From a bacterium (GTDB lineage Bacteria; Cyanobacteriota; Vampirovibrionia; Gastranaerophilales; Gastranaerophilaceae), in NCBI GenBank assembly GCA_017471365.1, contig JAFUUC010000038.1:1-55453 (forward strand): a stretch of DNA of 55,453 nt. The letters are read 5' to 3'. Of this stretch, positions 27,105-34,736 are shown piece by piece. Numbering within the stretch: the first letter of the stretch is position 1; each line of letters starts with the position of its first letter. The notes under the pieces were generated by a model. The model saw nothing but the letters and a program-made list of their open reading frames with translations, searched no databases and was not told the origin of the DNA. A program made the translations under genes and the position numbers.

Positions 27105-28496
27105 ATGATTACTTTTGACTGTAAAAATGCTGATTCTCTTGTTGTTGGAATTGAGAACGGGCTTAATTTGGAACAGGAATTTAATAATTATGCTGATCAA
27201 ATAGAAGCAATTATTTCAGATTTGAATAAAAGAAAAGATAAGCCCGGGCAAAAACTTCAGTGGATGAATCTCGGTTATAGTGAAGAAACTGCCTGGTATG
27301 TCAAAGAATATGCCGCTATGGTAGATGGTAGATTTGATGATATTTTAGTCTTAGGTATAGGTGGTTCTGCTTTGGGTGGTATCGCTGTTACTAACGCTCT
27401 TTTACGACCTTATTGGAACTTACTTTCCAAGGAGCAAAGAAATGGGTTCCCAAGGATTTTTTTCTTGGATAATATTGATCCTGATACGATTTCTTCGCTT
27501 TTGGATATTTTGGATCTGAAAAAAACTCTTGTTAATGTTATTACAAAATCTGGTGATACTGTTGAAACTATGTCACAGTATATGGTTGTTAAAGACCGAA
27601 TGGAAAAAGAGTTGGGTGATGATTATAGAAAAAATATAATCGCAACAACTGATATGCGAACTGGAATTTTAAGACAGATTGCAGAGCAAGAAGGTTATAA
27701 AACGTTTGTTGTTCCGGATGATGTCGGTGGAAGATATTCAGTATTTTCAGCTGTAGGTTTATTACCTTTTGCATTGCTCGGTATTGATATTGACGAAATT
27801 ACTAATGGCATAAAAGATATGGATTTGGCACTAAAAAATACGGATATTCATAAAAATATTGCGGCTCAGAGTGCTTTAATTCATTATTTGATGGATGTAA
27901 AATTGGGCAAAAATATTACGGTAATGATGCCATATTCCAGCAGATTGCAATATGTTTCTGATTGGTTTGCTCAATTGTGGGCTGAGTCTCTTGGTAAGAG
28001 TGAAAATAATGACGGTGTTCATGTACACGTAGGTCCGACTCCGGTAAAAGCTCTTGGAGTTACGGATCAGCATTCGCAAATACAGTTGTATAACGAAGGA
28101 CCAAATAACAAACTTATAGATTTTATCAGAGTTGAAAATTTTGATAGTGAACTTCAGATACCAAAAATATTTGAATATACAGGTATTGGTTATCTGGGTG
28201 GTAAAACAATGAATGATTTAATGAATGCTGAAGCTGAATCTACAAGGGTTACACTTTCAGATTATTCAAGACCTACATTGACCTTTACTTTACCTAAAAT
28301 TGATGGTTATCATGTTGCTCAACTTCTTTATATGTTTGAAGTTCAAGCTGCTATTGCTGGGGCGTTATATAATGTTAACCCGTTTAACCAACCGGGGGTA
28401 GAGCAATCTAAAAATTATATTTATGCTTTGATGGGACGTGCAGGTTATGAAGAATCGGCAAAGTCTCTCCAGTTAAAAATGTCATCTGCTGTTTGA
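27105..28496 (+). CDS. pgi: Glucose-6-phosphate isomerase
   Basis: This enzyme converts glucose-6-phosphate to fructose-6-phosphate in glycolysis. The 463-aa protein shows the SIS-fold motifs: VLGIGGSALGG (about 83-93), NVITKSGDTVETMSQYM (about 146-162), GGRYSVFSAVGLLPFA and QPGVEQSKNY near the end. The length fits the shorter bacterial form. GAGGAG precedes the ATG. The secreted-protein gene follows after 32 nt, so a shared transcript is possible. Confidence 0.95.
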   Translation: MITFDCKNADSLVVGIENGLNLEQEFNNYADQIEAIISDLNKRKDKPGQKLQWMNLGYSEETAWYVKEYAAMVDGRFDDILVLGIGGSALGGIAVTNALLRPYWNLLSKEQRNGFPRIFFLDNIDPDTISSLLDILDLKKTLVNVITKSGDTVETMSQYMVVKDRMEKELGDDYRKNIIATTDMRTGILRQIAEQEGYKTFVVPDDVGGRYSVFSAVGLLPFALLGIDIDEITNGIKDMDLALKNTDIHKNIAAQSALIHYLMDVKLGKNITVMMPYSSRLQYVSDWFAQLWAESLGKSENNDGVHVHVGPTPVKALGVTDQHSQIQLYNEGPNNKLIDFIRVENFDSELQIPKIFEYTGIGYLGGKTMNDLMNAEAESTRVTLSDYSRPTLTFTLPKIDGYHVAQLLYMFEVQAAIAGALYNVNPFNQPGVEQSKNYIYALMGRAGYEESAKSLQLKMSSAV

Positions 28497-28528
28497 CAAA
28501 TTAATAAATTGTATTAAAAGGTTTATAA

Positions 28529-29011
28529 ATGAAAAAATTTATAAGTTTTTTGATTTTAATAATATATTTTTGTCTATCTTCAAATGTTTTTGCTGAAGAT
28601 GTAACGACGTTGACCGGTTCTGTTTCTATGGTACCGCAATCTTTTTATGGAATGTGGCGAGTTTTGTCAAAACTTGATGATACGGATAATCCTCAAGTTT
28701 TTAAAAAATCGGGAATTGATTTGTGGAACTTATCAAAGACTAATGACGTCATAATTTTGTGTAACCCGTTTAACGGAGCAAATGCTGAAATAAAAATTGA
28801 CAAAGTTGATAATAATTTTATTGTATTCAAAAAAATAGGAAAAAGTGGAAATAAGCAGTTTACAGACATAGTGGAAATGCAATTGGATGGAGAAAATTTT
28901 ATAGGAATAGATAAAATTAAGCTGGATACTTTTGTTAATGGTAAAATAATGAAGTCAGAAATGGCAGTTTATTCTATCAAAGGTGAAAAAATATCAGGGG
29001 AAATAAAATAA
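28529..29011 (+). CDS. Secreted protein of unknown function
   Basis: This 160-aa protein has a Sec signal peptide with likely cleavage after NVFA (about residue 22). The mature domain of about 138 aa is beta-rich (DVIILCNPFNGANAEIKID and FIVFKKIGKSGNKQFTDIVE) and starts with a short region containing QSFYGMWRV. It looks like a small barrel, but I know no family. It lies between pgi and trxB with short gaps (32 and 21 nt) on the same strand and is probably co-transcribed. Confidence 0.7.
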   Translation: MKKFISFLILIIYFCLSSNVFAEDVTTLTGSVSMVPQSFYGMWRVLSKLDDTDNPQVFKKSGIDLWNLSKTNDVIILCNPFNGANAEIKIDKVDNNFIVFKKIGKSGNKQFTDIVEMQLDGENFIGIDKIKLDTFVNGKIMKSEMAVYSIKGEKISGEIK

Positions 29012-29032
29012 CATCAGAAGGGAAAAGGTATA

Positions 29033-29971
29033 ATGGAAAATTATGAATTTGATACAGTTATATTAGGTGGCGGCCCTGCGGGATTTTCTGCCGGAATGTA
29101 TGCAGCAAGAGGTGCTATTTCTACCGCAATTATTGATATAAATATGTTAGGGGGACAGCCTTCTAATTATTTAGAACTCGAAAATTACCCGGGTATGAAA
29201 AAAATTGGTGGTTTCGATCTTATGGAAAAATTTGAAGAACATGCAGATATGTTTGGTGTTCAAAAATTTCCGATGCAAGAAATTGAAACTGTTGATCTTG
29301 TTTCTGTACCAAAAATTATTAAAACGAAAGAGGCGGAGTTTAAGGCTAAGACAGTTATTATCGCTACGGGTGCAAAGTCTATGAAACTTGGTGTAAAAGG
29401 TGAAGATGAGTTTATTGGCAGGGGGGTAAGCTATTGTGCCGTATGTGATGGTGCTTTTTATCAGGATAAGGTTGTTGCTGTTGTCGGTGGTGGTAATTCT
29501 GCTGTCGAAGAAGCAATGTACCTTACAAAGTTTGCATCAAAAGTTTACTTGATTCATCGTAGAAATGAACTCAGAGCAGATAAAATTATTCAAGAACGTG
29601 CATTTAAAAATGAAAAACTGGAATTTATCTGGGATAGTGTTGTTGAAGAAATCAGAGGAACTGAACTTGTAAATTCTGTAGCTATACGCAATGTTAAGAC
29701 CGGCATGCAATCTGAAATCGCTGTAAATGGTGTTTTCCCATATATCGGTATTACACCGAATGTTGATTATATTAATGGACAAATTGAACAAGATAGTAAA
29801 GGTTTTATTGTTACCGATGAAACTATGAAAACATCGGTAGATGGTGTTTATGCAGTAGGTGATGTCAGAAATACTCCGCTTAGACAGGTAATTACTGCCG
29901 CTGCGGATGGTGCTGTTGGTGCTGTTTACGCTGTTAAATATGTTGAGCTTGCAAAAGAAGTGGTTGTCTAA
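29033..29971 (+). CDS. trxB: Thioredoxin reductase
   Basis: This flavoprotein transfers electrons from NADPH to thioredoxin. The 312-aa protein has the FAD motif LGGGPAGFSAGMYAARG, the redox pair in CAVCDGAFY (about residues 134-142), the NADPH motif VVGGGNSAVEEA and the FAD motif YAVGDVRNTPLRQVITAAADGA (as a segment near 272-292). Length and order match the low-molecular-weight class. The start follows AAAAGG. It closes the pgi-secreted protein-trxB stretch. Confidence 0.96.
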   Translation: MENYEFDTVILGGGPAGFSAGMYAARGAISTAIIDINMLGGQPSNYLELENYPGMKKIGGFDLMEKFEEHADMFGVQKFPMQEIETVDLVSVPKIIKTKEAEFKAKTVIIATGAKSMKLGVKGEDEFIGRGVSYCAVCDGAFYQDKVVAVVGGGNSAVEEAMYLTKFASKVYLIHRRNELRADKIIQERAFKNEKLEFIWDSVVEEIRGTELVNSVAIRNVKTGMQSEIAVNGVFPYIGITPNVDYINGQIEQDSKGFIVTDETMKTSVDGVYAVGDVRNTPLRQVITAAADGAVGAVYAVKYVELAKEVVV

Positions 29972-30086
29972 CATATAAAGAAAATATTAATATTTGAATT
30001 AAGATATAAAGATTATGTAAGGAAATCCGATTTTGTCTAAATTTTAATTTATAATGACAATGTAAGTTGGAAAAGGAGATATCGAA

Positions 30087-30371
30087 ATGCAAACTTTAGA
30101 ACAAATCCTTACAGAGTTAGATAATGTAGATAACACAAATAAAAACAAATTTGAAAATGAGTTGGTGAGTATTGGGGCTTCAGTTGTTCCTGCTCTTGTA
30201 AATGAATTGCAGGTAGTTAGAGGTTTGAAAAGAGGCGTTGTTGCTATGACTCTTATCAGGCTTGGTGATGCTTCGGTTGAATATTTAAGAAAGGCTGCAA
30301 AAAATAACAAAGATTTTGAATGGGTCGCAGAATATTTAATTAGAGAAATTGAAGGATCTGTTGCGGCTTAA
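30087..30371 (+). CDS. Small HEAT-repeat-like protein
   Basis: This 94-aa helical protein has two to three HEAT-like units (GASVVPALVNELQ, AMTLIRLGDASVEYLRKAA). It has no signal peptide and no catalytic motif. GGAAAAGGAG precedes the ATG, and the gene is bounded by its own terminator downstream. It may be a binding adaptor; the partner is unknown. Confidence 0.7.
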   Translation: MQTLEQILTELDNVDNTNKNKFENELVSIGASVVPALVNELQVVRGLKRGVVAMTLIRLGDASVEYLRKAAKNNKDFEWVAEYLIREIEGSVAA

Positions 30372-30402
30372 TTGCTTATTAAGGTATAGATATTATAAGA
30401 AA

Positions 30403-30429
30403 TCCCGATAATAGTTTCGGGATTTTTTT
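30403..30429 (+). terminator. Terminator after HEAT protein gene
   Basis: AATCCCGA and TCGGGATT flank a short loop and are followed by a T-run. It lies about 30 nt past the stop codon. Confidence 0.8.
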
Positions 30430-30448
30430 ATGGTAGAATTTTTTTGTC

Positions 30449-31645
30449 ATGAAAGATTTCGATAGTTTTGGTTATACTTGTTTGTTTGGTGGTGGAGCCA
30501 TCAGAGGAGCGGCTCATGTTGGTGTTATAAAGGCTTTAGAAGAATTTGGTATTGTCCCACGTGTGTATGGCGGTTCGTCGGTTGGATCGATAATCGCTGC
30601 TTTATATGCTGTTGGATATAGTTATGACGAGTTGGCTGAAATATTTTTGTCTGTGAATTTTGAATTGTTTAGAGATCTTTCTTTGGGTTTTTCTCAAAAA
30701 TTCGCACTTAGTAAGGGCGAAGTATTTTTGAATTGGTTGAGGGAACTAATAGAAAAGAAATTTTATAAAGATCAAAATAGTAATAATAAACCGGTAAGAT
30801 TTAAAGATATAGATAAAAATCTTATTATAATAACCACTGATATGAAGGATTTTAGTTGCAGGGAATTTTCTACGTTTGCGACACCGGATTTTGAAATTGC
30901 GATGGCTGTCAGAATTTCTTGCTGTATGCCCGGGCTTATGCGTGCAGTGAGTCTTGATGATAGATTGCTTGTCGATGGTGATTTAATGAAAGGTAAGCCA
31001 ATGTGGTCTCTTTCAGAAAACCTTAAAAATTCTAATAATAGAATTTTAGAAATAAGGTTAGAGGGTACTTTTTCTGGATCCGATAAAAATCCAATAGAAT
31101 ATGTTAATGGTATGTACAGTTGCATGACTTCGTCAGAAACAGATTTTGTCCGTAGTATTTATCAAGACAATGATATGTATGATTATCTTGTTGTAAATAC
31201 TGGCGAGGTTGTAGTCGTGGATTTTAATTATCCTGTTGATAAGCGTCAGTGGATTATTAATGAAGGTTATAAGCAAACTGTTGAGTACTTTACGAAGGTT
31301 CTGCCTGCTAAAAAATATAGATTAAGAGAAGTATATTTGAGAATTTTAGATAAATTACGTAAAGTACAGGAAGCAATGCTGCGTAAACGTTACAATTTAG
31401 CAAAGAGTGTTATAGGTGAGTTGTTTATATGTTTGTCTGATTGTAGAAGTATAATTGATCCCGATGTTTATTCAGAAATTTCTAATTTCCAAAAAGTATT
31501 ATTTGATAATGTTACTTGTGGGTTGTTGGGATATACCAATTGCAAGAATAAAAATTATGTTTTTAATTTGTTAAAAAGCTCTATTTCTGGTATTTCAGAT
31601 AGAATTATTGAATTTGATCATTATTTGGCAAAATTTCCTGTTTGA
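30449..31645 (+). CDS. Patatin-like phospholipase
   Basis: This 398-aa protein has the oxyanion-hole motif [12 protein letters not shown] (about 13-24), the nucleophile elbow GGSSVGS (GxSxG, about 40-46) and the dyad aspartate in [12 protein letters not shown] (about 170), the bacterial form of the DG(A/G) motif. It would hydrolyse acyl esters of phospholipids. There is no signal peptide; the C-terminal 150 residues are helical and unassigned. No Shine-Dalgarno is seen; a TAGAAT lies 9 nt before the ATG. The stop codon overlaps the -35 box of the tRNA-Leu promoter. Confidence 0.9.
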   Translation: MKDFDSFGYTCLFGGGAIRGAAHVGVIKALEEFGIVPRVYGGSSVGSIIAALYAVGYSYDELAEIFLSVNFELFRDLSLGFSQKFALSKGEVFLNWLRELIEKKFYKDQNSNNKPVRFKDIDKNLIIITTDMKDFSCREFSTFATPDFEIAMAVRISCCMPGLMRAVSLDDRLLVDGDLMKGKPMWSLSENLKNSNNRILEIRLEGTFSGSDKNPIEYVNGMYSCMTSSETDFVRSIYQDNDMYDYLVVNTGEVVVVDFNYPVDKRQWIINEGYKQTVEYFTKVLPAKKYRLREVYLRILDKLRKVQEAMLRKRYNLAKSVIGELFICLSDCRSIIDPDVYSEISNFQKVLFDNVTCGLLGYTNCKNKNYVFNLLKSSISGISDRIIEFDHYLAKFPV

Positions 31646-31670
31646 CAATAGTTTCTGTTTATAATAAGAT
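31642..31670 (+). promoter_or_regulatory. Candidate promoter of the tRNA-Leu locus
   Basis: TTGACA (31642-31647) and TAAGAT (31665-31670) are spaced by 17 nt. It would start transcription near 31677, 147 nt before tRNA-Leu, so the primary transcript would contain the degenerate tRNA copy at 31697-31800. Confidence 0.5.
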
Positions 31671-31696
31671 GATATAGTTCCGGAGATTTCTGGTTC

Positions 31697-31800
31697 TGAC
31701 AATTAAATAGATTATGCTCCAGTGGCACTCTGCCGACGAGGAAGATTGATTATCTTCCGAGGAGAGGCGGTAGACGCCGTTAGAGAGCAAAGCGATCTAA
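31697..31800 (+). pseudogene. Degenerate partial copy of tRNA-Leu 5' half
   Basis: The 30 nt at 31697-31726 (TGACAATTAAATAGATTATG, then CTCCAGTGGC) repeat the 31 nt that lead into and begin the functional tRNA (31804-31834). A second matching piece, CGGTAGACGC near 31769, corresponds to the tRNA D-arm. Between them lies about 42 nt with a hairpin (GGAAGAT/ATCTTCC). A further small stem (GTTAGA/TCTAAC) ends the segment. It looks like a tRNA-Leu copy disrupted by an insert and lacking its 3' half. Confidence 0.6.
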
Positions 31801-31823
31801 CTTTGACAACTGAATATAATTAT

Positions 31824-31910
31824 GCTCCAGTGGCGGAATCGGTAGACGCGTTGGACTTAAAATCCAATTGGGCGTATAACCCAGTGCCAGTTCAAGTCTG
31901 GCCTGGAGCA
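31824..31910 (+). tRNA. tRNA-Leu(UAA)
   Basis: The 87-nt class II tRNA has acceptor GCTCCAG/CTGGAGC, D-arm with GGTAGACGCG, anticodon stem TTGGA/TCCAA around loop CTTAAAA (anticodon UAA), a long variable arm and T-loop GTTCAAGTC. Discriminator A follows the acceptor; CCA is not encoded. The gene is continuous: the group I intron found in this tRNA in many cyanobacteria is absent. Confidence 0.95.
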
Positions 31911-31963
31911 AGTATAAAGAGATCTTCGTATGAGGGTCTTTTTTTTTGAGCCAGACTTTCCTT
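31894..31963 (+). repeat. Direct repeat copy 1: tRNA-Leu 3' end plus terminator
   Basis: This stretch comprises the T-arm/acceptor end of tRNA-Leu, its terminator and a short tail ending ACTTTCCTT. It is repeated at 32041-32107 with the first 19 nt identical. The two copies flank a hairpin-rich insert of about 77 nt. Confidence 0.8.
31920..31947 (+). terminator. Terminator of tRNA-Leu
   Basis: AGATCTT and AGGGTCT-type pairing, including G-T pairs, form a short stem followed by nine T residues. It starts 10 nt past the tRNA. Confidence 0.75.
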
Positions 31964-32050
31964 CCAGTTCAGCTACGGGGGCAAGCCCCCTACGCATACA
32001 AGTTCACACGCTTCGCCTTAGCTCAGCGGTTCATTTTGTAAAGTCTGGCC
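31951..32050. repeat. Hairpin element with inverted ends beside tRNA-Leu (family A)
   Basis: Perfect 10-bp arms GCCAGACTTT and AAAGTCTGGC bound the element. Inside lie the hairpin GGGGGCAAGCCCCC (31977-31990) and the family core CACACGCTTCGCC...CGGTTCATTTTGTA, shared with 40-114. The right arm is also the T-arm end of the duplicated tRNA fragment. Confidence 0.65.
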
Positions 32051-32107
32051 TGGAGCAAGCATAAAAATATCCTCATACGAGGGTATTTTTTCGATCATAC
32101 TTTCCTT
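32041..32107 (+). repeat. Direct repeat copy 2: tRNA-Leu 3' end plus terminator
   Basis: This second copy contains 17 nt of tRNA-Leu 3' end and its own terminator (32067-32091: ATATCCTC/GAGGGTAT plus T-run). Base changes relative to copy 1 are compensatory in the stem, so the hairpin shape is conserved. Confidence 0.8.
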
Positions 32108-32116
32108 TTTAAATTT

Positions 32117-33133
32117 TTATTTTATAGCATTTATAAATCCTGACCAGTTAAATTTTTTTGTTTTTACTTTTTCGTAAATTTTTTCTGGCTGTTCATTTTT
32201 TAGTGTTTCAAATTGATTAGTTATTTCTTTTTTTAGTTGTAGAGACGGTAGGTCAAATTCTTTCGCAATTTTTCCAACTTTAATATCGTAATTAATTGTA
32301 AGTATTTTACATTTCGCTAAGAGTCCAATTATAATTGAGTGAAATCTCATGCCGATAAGATATTGTGCTTTAGAAATGTTTTCTGTTATTTGAGTATTTG
32401 TTAATCCTGAATATATTGTAGTTTTTATATCAGGGTTAATTTCGTGAAGTTTATTCTCAAATTTTTTGCAAACATCGTAGTCAATGCTATCTTGAAATGA
32501 GTATATTTCAATTTTTTTATCAGAAAAATTTTCGCAAACTTTATTTGATAGATCTGTGATGAATTTTTCACTCATTGTTGGGAAATCTCTTAGTTGAACA
32601 GCTACGACTTCTTTTTTTTCTTCTTTATTTTGTACGTTTAGTGAAAATATCGGATCACATACTAATTCAGCATTTATCCCCCAAGATTTTAGTAGTTCAT
32701 AGCTTTTTTCATCACGTACCGAAATGTATGAGCAATGTTTTAGGATTACTCTTGTGCAAAATTCTCCAAAATTGTTGTCTATTGGACCAATTCCTTGTGC
32801 AAAAATAATAACTTTTTTCCCAAAGATTAGTGCGGTAAAAATAATAAATAAGTAGTAAAATAGACTTTTAAGACTGGTTGCATCCTGCAAAAGACTGCCG
32901 CCACCAGAAACAATAACATCCGCTTTTGCAATAGCAGAGAGTATTTCATTAAAATTAAAAGTATATATGCTTTTAATATCTTTATATTGTGATTTTGTGA
33001 ATTTTGGATCAGAAGAAATAACTGTAATTCTATGCTGTGCTTGTTGCAATTTTTGTATAAGTAAAGACAAAATTTCTTCGTCACCGAAATTTTTAAATCC
33101 AAAATATCCTGATAATAAAAAACGTTTTGCCAT
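32117..33133 (-). CDS. csaB: Polysaccharide pyruvyl transferase
   Basis: This 338-aa enzyme adds pyruvate ketals to cell-wall polysaccharide. It begins KRFLLSGYFGFKNFGDEEIL, the CsaB signature, and shows ADVIVSGGGSLLQD, IFAQGIGPI, SVRDEKSYELL and MRFHSIIIGLL (as a segment). In CsaB-containing bacteria the modification anchors SLH-domain proteins; no SLH protein is in this window. Its ATG overlaps the kdgK stop (TAATG), so it is the last gene of the eda-kdgK-csaB operon. Confidence 0.93.
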   Translation of the reverse strand: MAKRFLLSGYFGFKNFGDEEILSLLIQKLQQAQHRITVISSDPKFTKSQYKDIKSIYTFNFNEILSAIAKADVIVSGGGSLLQDATSLKSLFYYLFIIFTALIFGKKVIIFAQGIGPIDNNFGEFCTRVILKHCSYISVRDEKSYELLKSWGINAELVCDPIFSLNVQNKEEKKEVVAVQLRDFPTMSEKFITDLSNKVCENFSDKKIEIYSFQDSIDYDVCKKFENKLHEINPDIKTTIYSGLTNTQITENISKAQYLIGMRFHSIIIGLLAKCKILTINYDIKVGKIAKEFDLPSLQLKKEITNQFETLKNEQPEKIYEKVKTKKFNWSGFINAIK

Positions 33134-34077
33134 TAAAATTCTCCGGCGTTATATATTTGGAATACCTCATCATGATGTGGAGTTGATTTGACGGCACCTA
33201 TACCTTGTGCTTGCAAACCGGCATCTATGGAAGCTATTTTAGCAGATTCTACATTGTTGTAACCGTGTGCTATAGAGTGTAAAAATGCCCCATTAAAAGC
33301 ATCTCCGGAGGAAGTTGTATCAACAACATTTTGGGTGTAGAACTTAACAAAAGTCGTTTTACTTGATGTGCCAATGTAATATCCAAGATTATCACTTGAT
33401 TTTATAATAACCGTTTGTATACCAAGATCTGTCAAATGTTTTATTATATTTTCAAGTGAGTCTATTTCAAAAATACTTTTTGTGTCATATTTTGAACTCA
33501 TGAATAAAATATCCGTGTATGGAGCAATTTCATAAAAATATTCTTTAGCTTCTTCCGGATTGGAAATTAAAGATGAATAATTCGGGTCATAGGCTGTTAT
33601 TACGCCGTTTTCTTTCGCAATTTCAAAGGCGTGTTTTACAGCTTCACGTGAAGCCATTGATAGTGACTGAGTTACTCCGGATGCATATATTATCTTTGAA
33701 CTTTTTATATATTCTTCATCAATATCGTCTAGTGACAATTTTGCAGGAGCTATTTTTTTTCTATAGTATATAAATTCTTTTTCATGAATTCCGGTTCTGG
33801 ATACCATATAAAAACCATTTTGAGAATTTACAACTTTGACATGCTCCGTGTCTAAACCTTCATCTTGCCAGCTTTTTAGCATAAAATCTTTGAAAGCATC
33901 ATTACCAACACATGTTATAAATCCGACATTGGAATTTAACCTTCTGGCTGCTATTGCTACAACAAGCGAATCACCTCCATAATATTTGTGTAAACATTCA
34001 GCTTGCTCCAGTTTCTGGTTTGAAGAAAATTCTATCAAACTTTCACCAATCGTAATTAAATCAAATTTCTTTTCCAT
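33133..34077 (-). CDS. kdgK: PfkB-family sugar kinase, probable 2-dehydro-3-deoxygluconokinase
   Basis: This 314-aa kinase starts with the sugar-binding segment ITIGESLIEFS and has the N-terminal PfkB glycines (KYYGGDSLVVAIAARRLNS). The C-terminal catalytic motif reads DTTSSGDAFNGAF; the anion-hole motif is usually DT.GAGD, but the Gly-Asp pair and catalytic Asp are kept. Position 1 nt after eda favours a KDG kinase that feeds KDPG to the aldolase; other hexose substrates remain possible. It overlaps csaB by one base. Confidence 0.82.
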   Translation of the reverse strand: MEKKFDLITIGESLIEFSSNQKLEQAECLHKYYGGDSLVVAIAARRLNSNVGFITCVGNDAFKDFMLKSWQDEGLDTEHVKVVNSQNGFYMVSRTGIHEKEFIYYRKKIAPAKLSLDDIDEEYIKSSKIIYASGVTQSLSMASREAVKHAFEIAKENGVITAYDPNYSSLISNPEEAKEYFYEIAPYTDILFMSSKYDTKSIFEIDSLENIIKHLTDLGIQTVIIKSSDNLGYYIGTSSKTTFVKFYTQNVVDTTSSGDAFNGAFLHSIAHGYNNVESAKIASIDAGLQAQGIGAVKSTPHHDEVFQIYNAGEF

Positions 34078-34078
34078 G

Positions 34079-34684
34079 TTATTTTAACAACTCCGATATT
34101 CTTTTTACTCTTTCTGTTATTTGAGAGTAAGAATTTGCTTCTGTTATGTTCCTTCCAATGCCTACGGCAATTGCTCCGGCTTTAATGTAAGCGGGAACTT
34201 GTTCAATTGCAACATCACCTTGTGGTATCAAGTTTAGAAATGGCATTGGTCTAAGTAAATTTTCAATATAATCAGCACCTCCAAGTGCATTTGCCGGGTA
34301 AATTTTTACAAGAGGTATTCTTGCTTTCCAGGCACTATAAGCTTCATTTGCACTCGAAGTGCCGGCAATTAAAGGCACTTGTTTGTCTTTTGAAATTTTT
34401 ACAAGATTTTGTTGAAAGATTGGAGATGAAATTATTTTTGCTCCGTTTTCTATCGCGATCTGTGCTTGTATAGAGGTTATTATTCCGCCTGCACAAATAA
34501 TTGTTTCTTTGGATAACTCGTTTATTACGTTGAAAATTCTGGGATTTTCGATCGTGATTTCTATTACATCAAGACCACCATCTATAATGGCTCTTGCAGT
34601 GTCATATGCTTTTTGTGGTTCGGCACTTCTTATTATCGGGAGAACTTTGTTTTTTGAAAGTTTATCTATTAAATTTATATTCAT
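34079..34684 (-). CDS. eda: KDPG/KHG aldolase family protein, divergent
   Basis: This 201-aa TIM-barrel aldolase splits 2-keto-3-deoxy-6-phosphogluconate to pyruvate and glyceraldehyde-3-phosphate in canonical members. The catalytic Lys (LVKIYPAN) and Glu (VIEITIEN) are kept. Substrate-side residues differ: VTLRT is ITIEN, GAGT is CAGG, and PTGG is PQGD. Specificity may therefore differ from E. coli Eda. The frame opens 90 nt earlier, but AAAAGG before the ATG at 34684 and the family N-terminus fix the start. It is followed after 1 nt by kdgK. Confidence 0.82.
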   Translation of the reverse strand: MNINLIDKLSKNKVLPIIRSAEPQKAYDTARAIIDGGLDVIEITIENPRIFNVINELSKETIICAGGIITSIQAQIAIENGAKIISSPIFQQNLVKISKDKQVPLIAGTSSANEAYSAWKARIPLVKIYPANALGGADYIENLLRPMPFLNLIPQGDVAIEQVPAYIKAGAIAVGIGRNITEANSYSQITERVKRISELLK

Positions 34685-34736
34685 AATTAGCCTTTTTCCA
34701 GAATGTATTATATCATGAAATAAATTTGGAGACGAG

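Noticed and set aside
31803-31820. TTGACA close to TATAAT before tRNA-Leu as a promoter
   Set aside because: The spacer is only 6 nt, far from the 16-18 nt needed; the pair at 31642-31670 is more suitable.
31722-31949. 75-codon plus-strand ORF across the tRNA-Leu region
   Set aside because: It runs straight through tRNA-Leu, the degenerate tRNA copy and the terminator; no Shine-Dalgarno and no protein-like composition.
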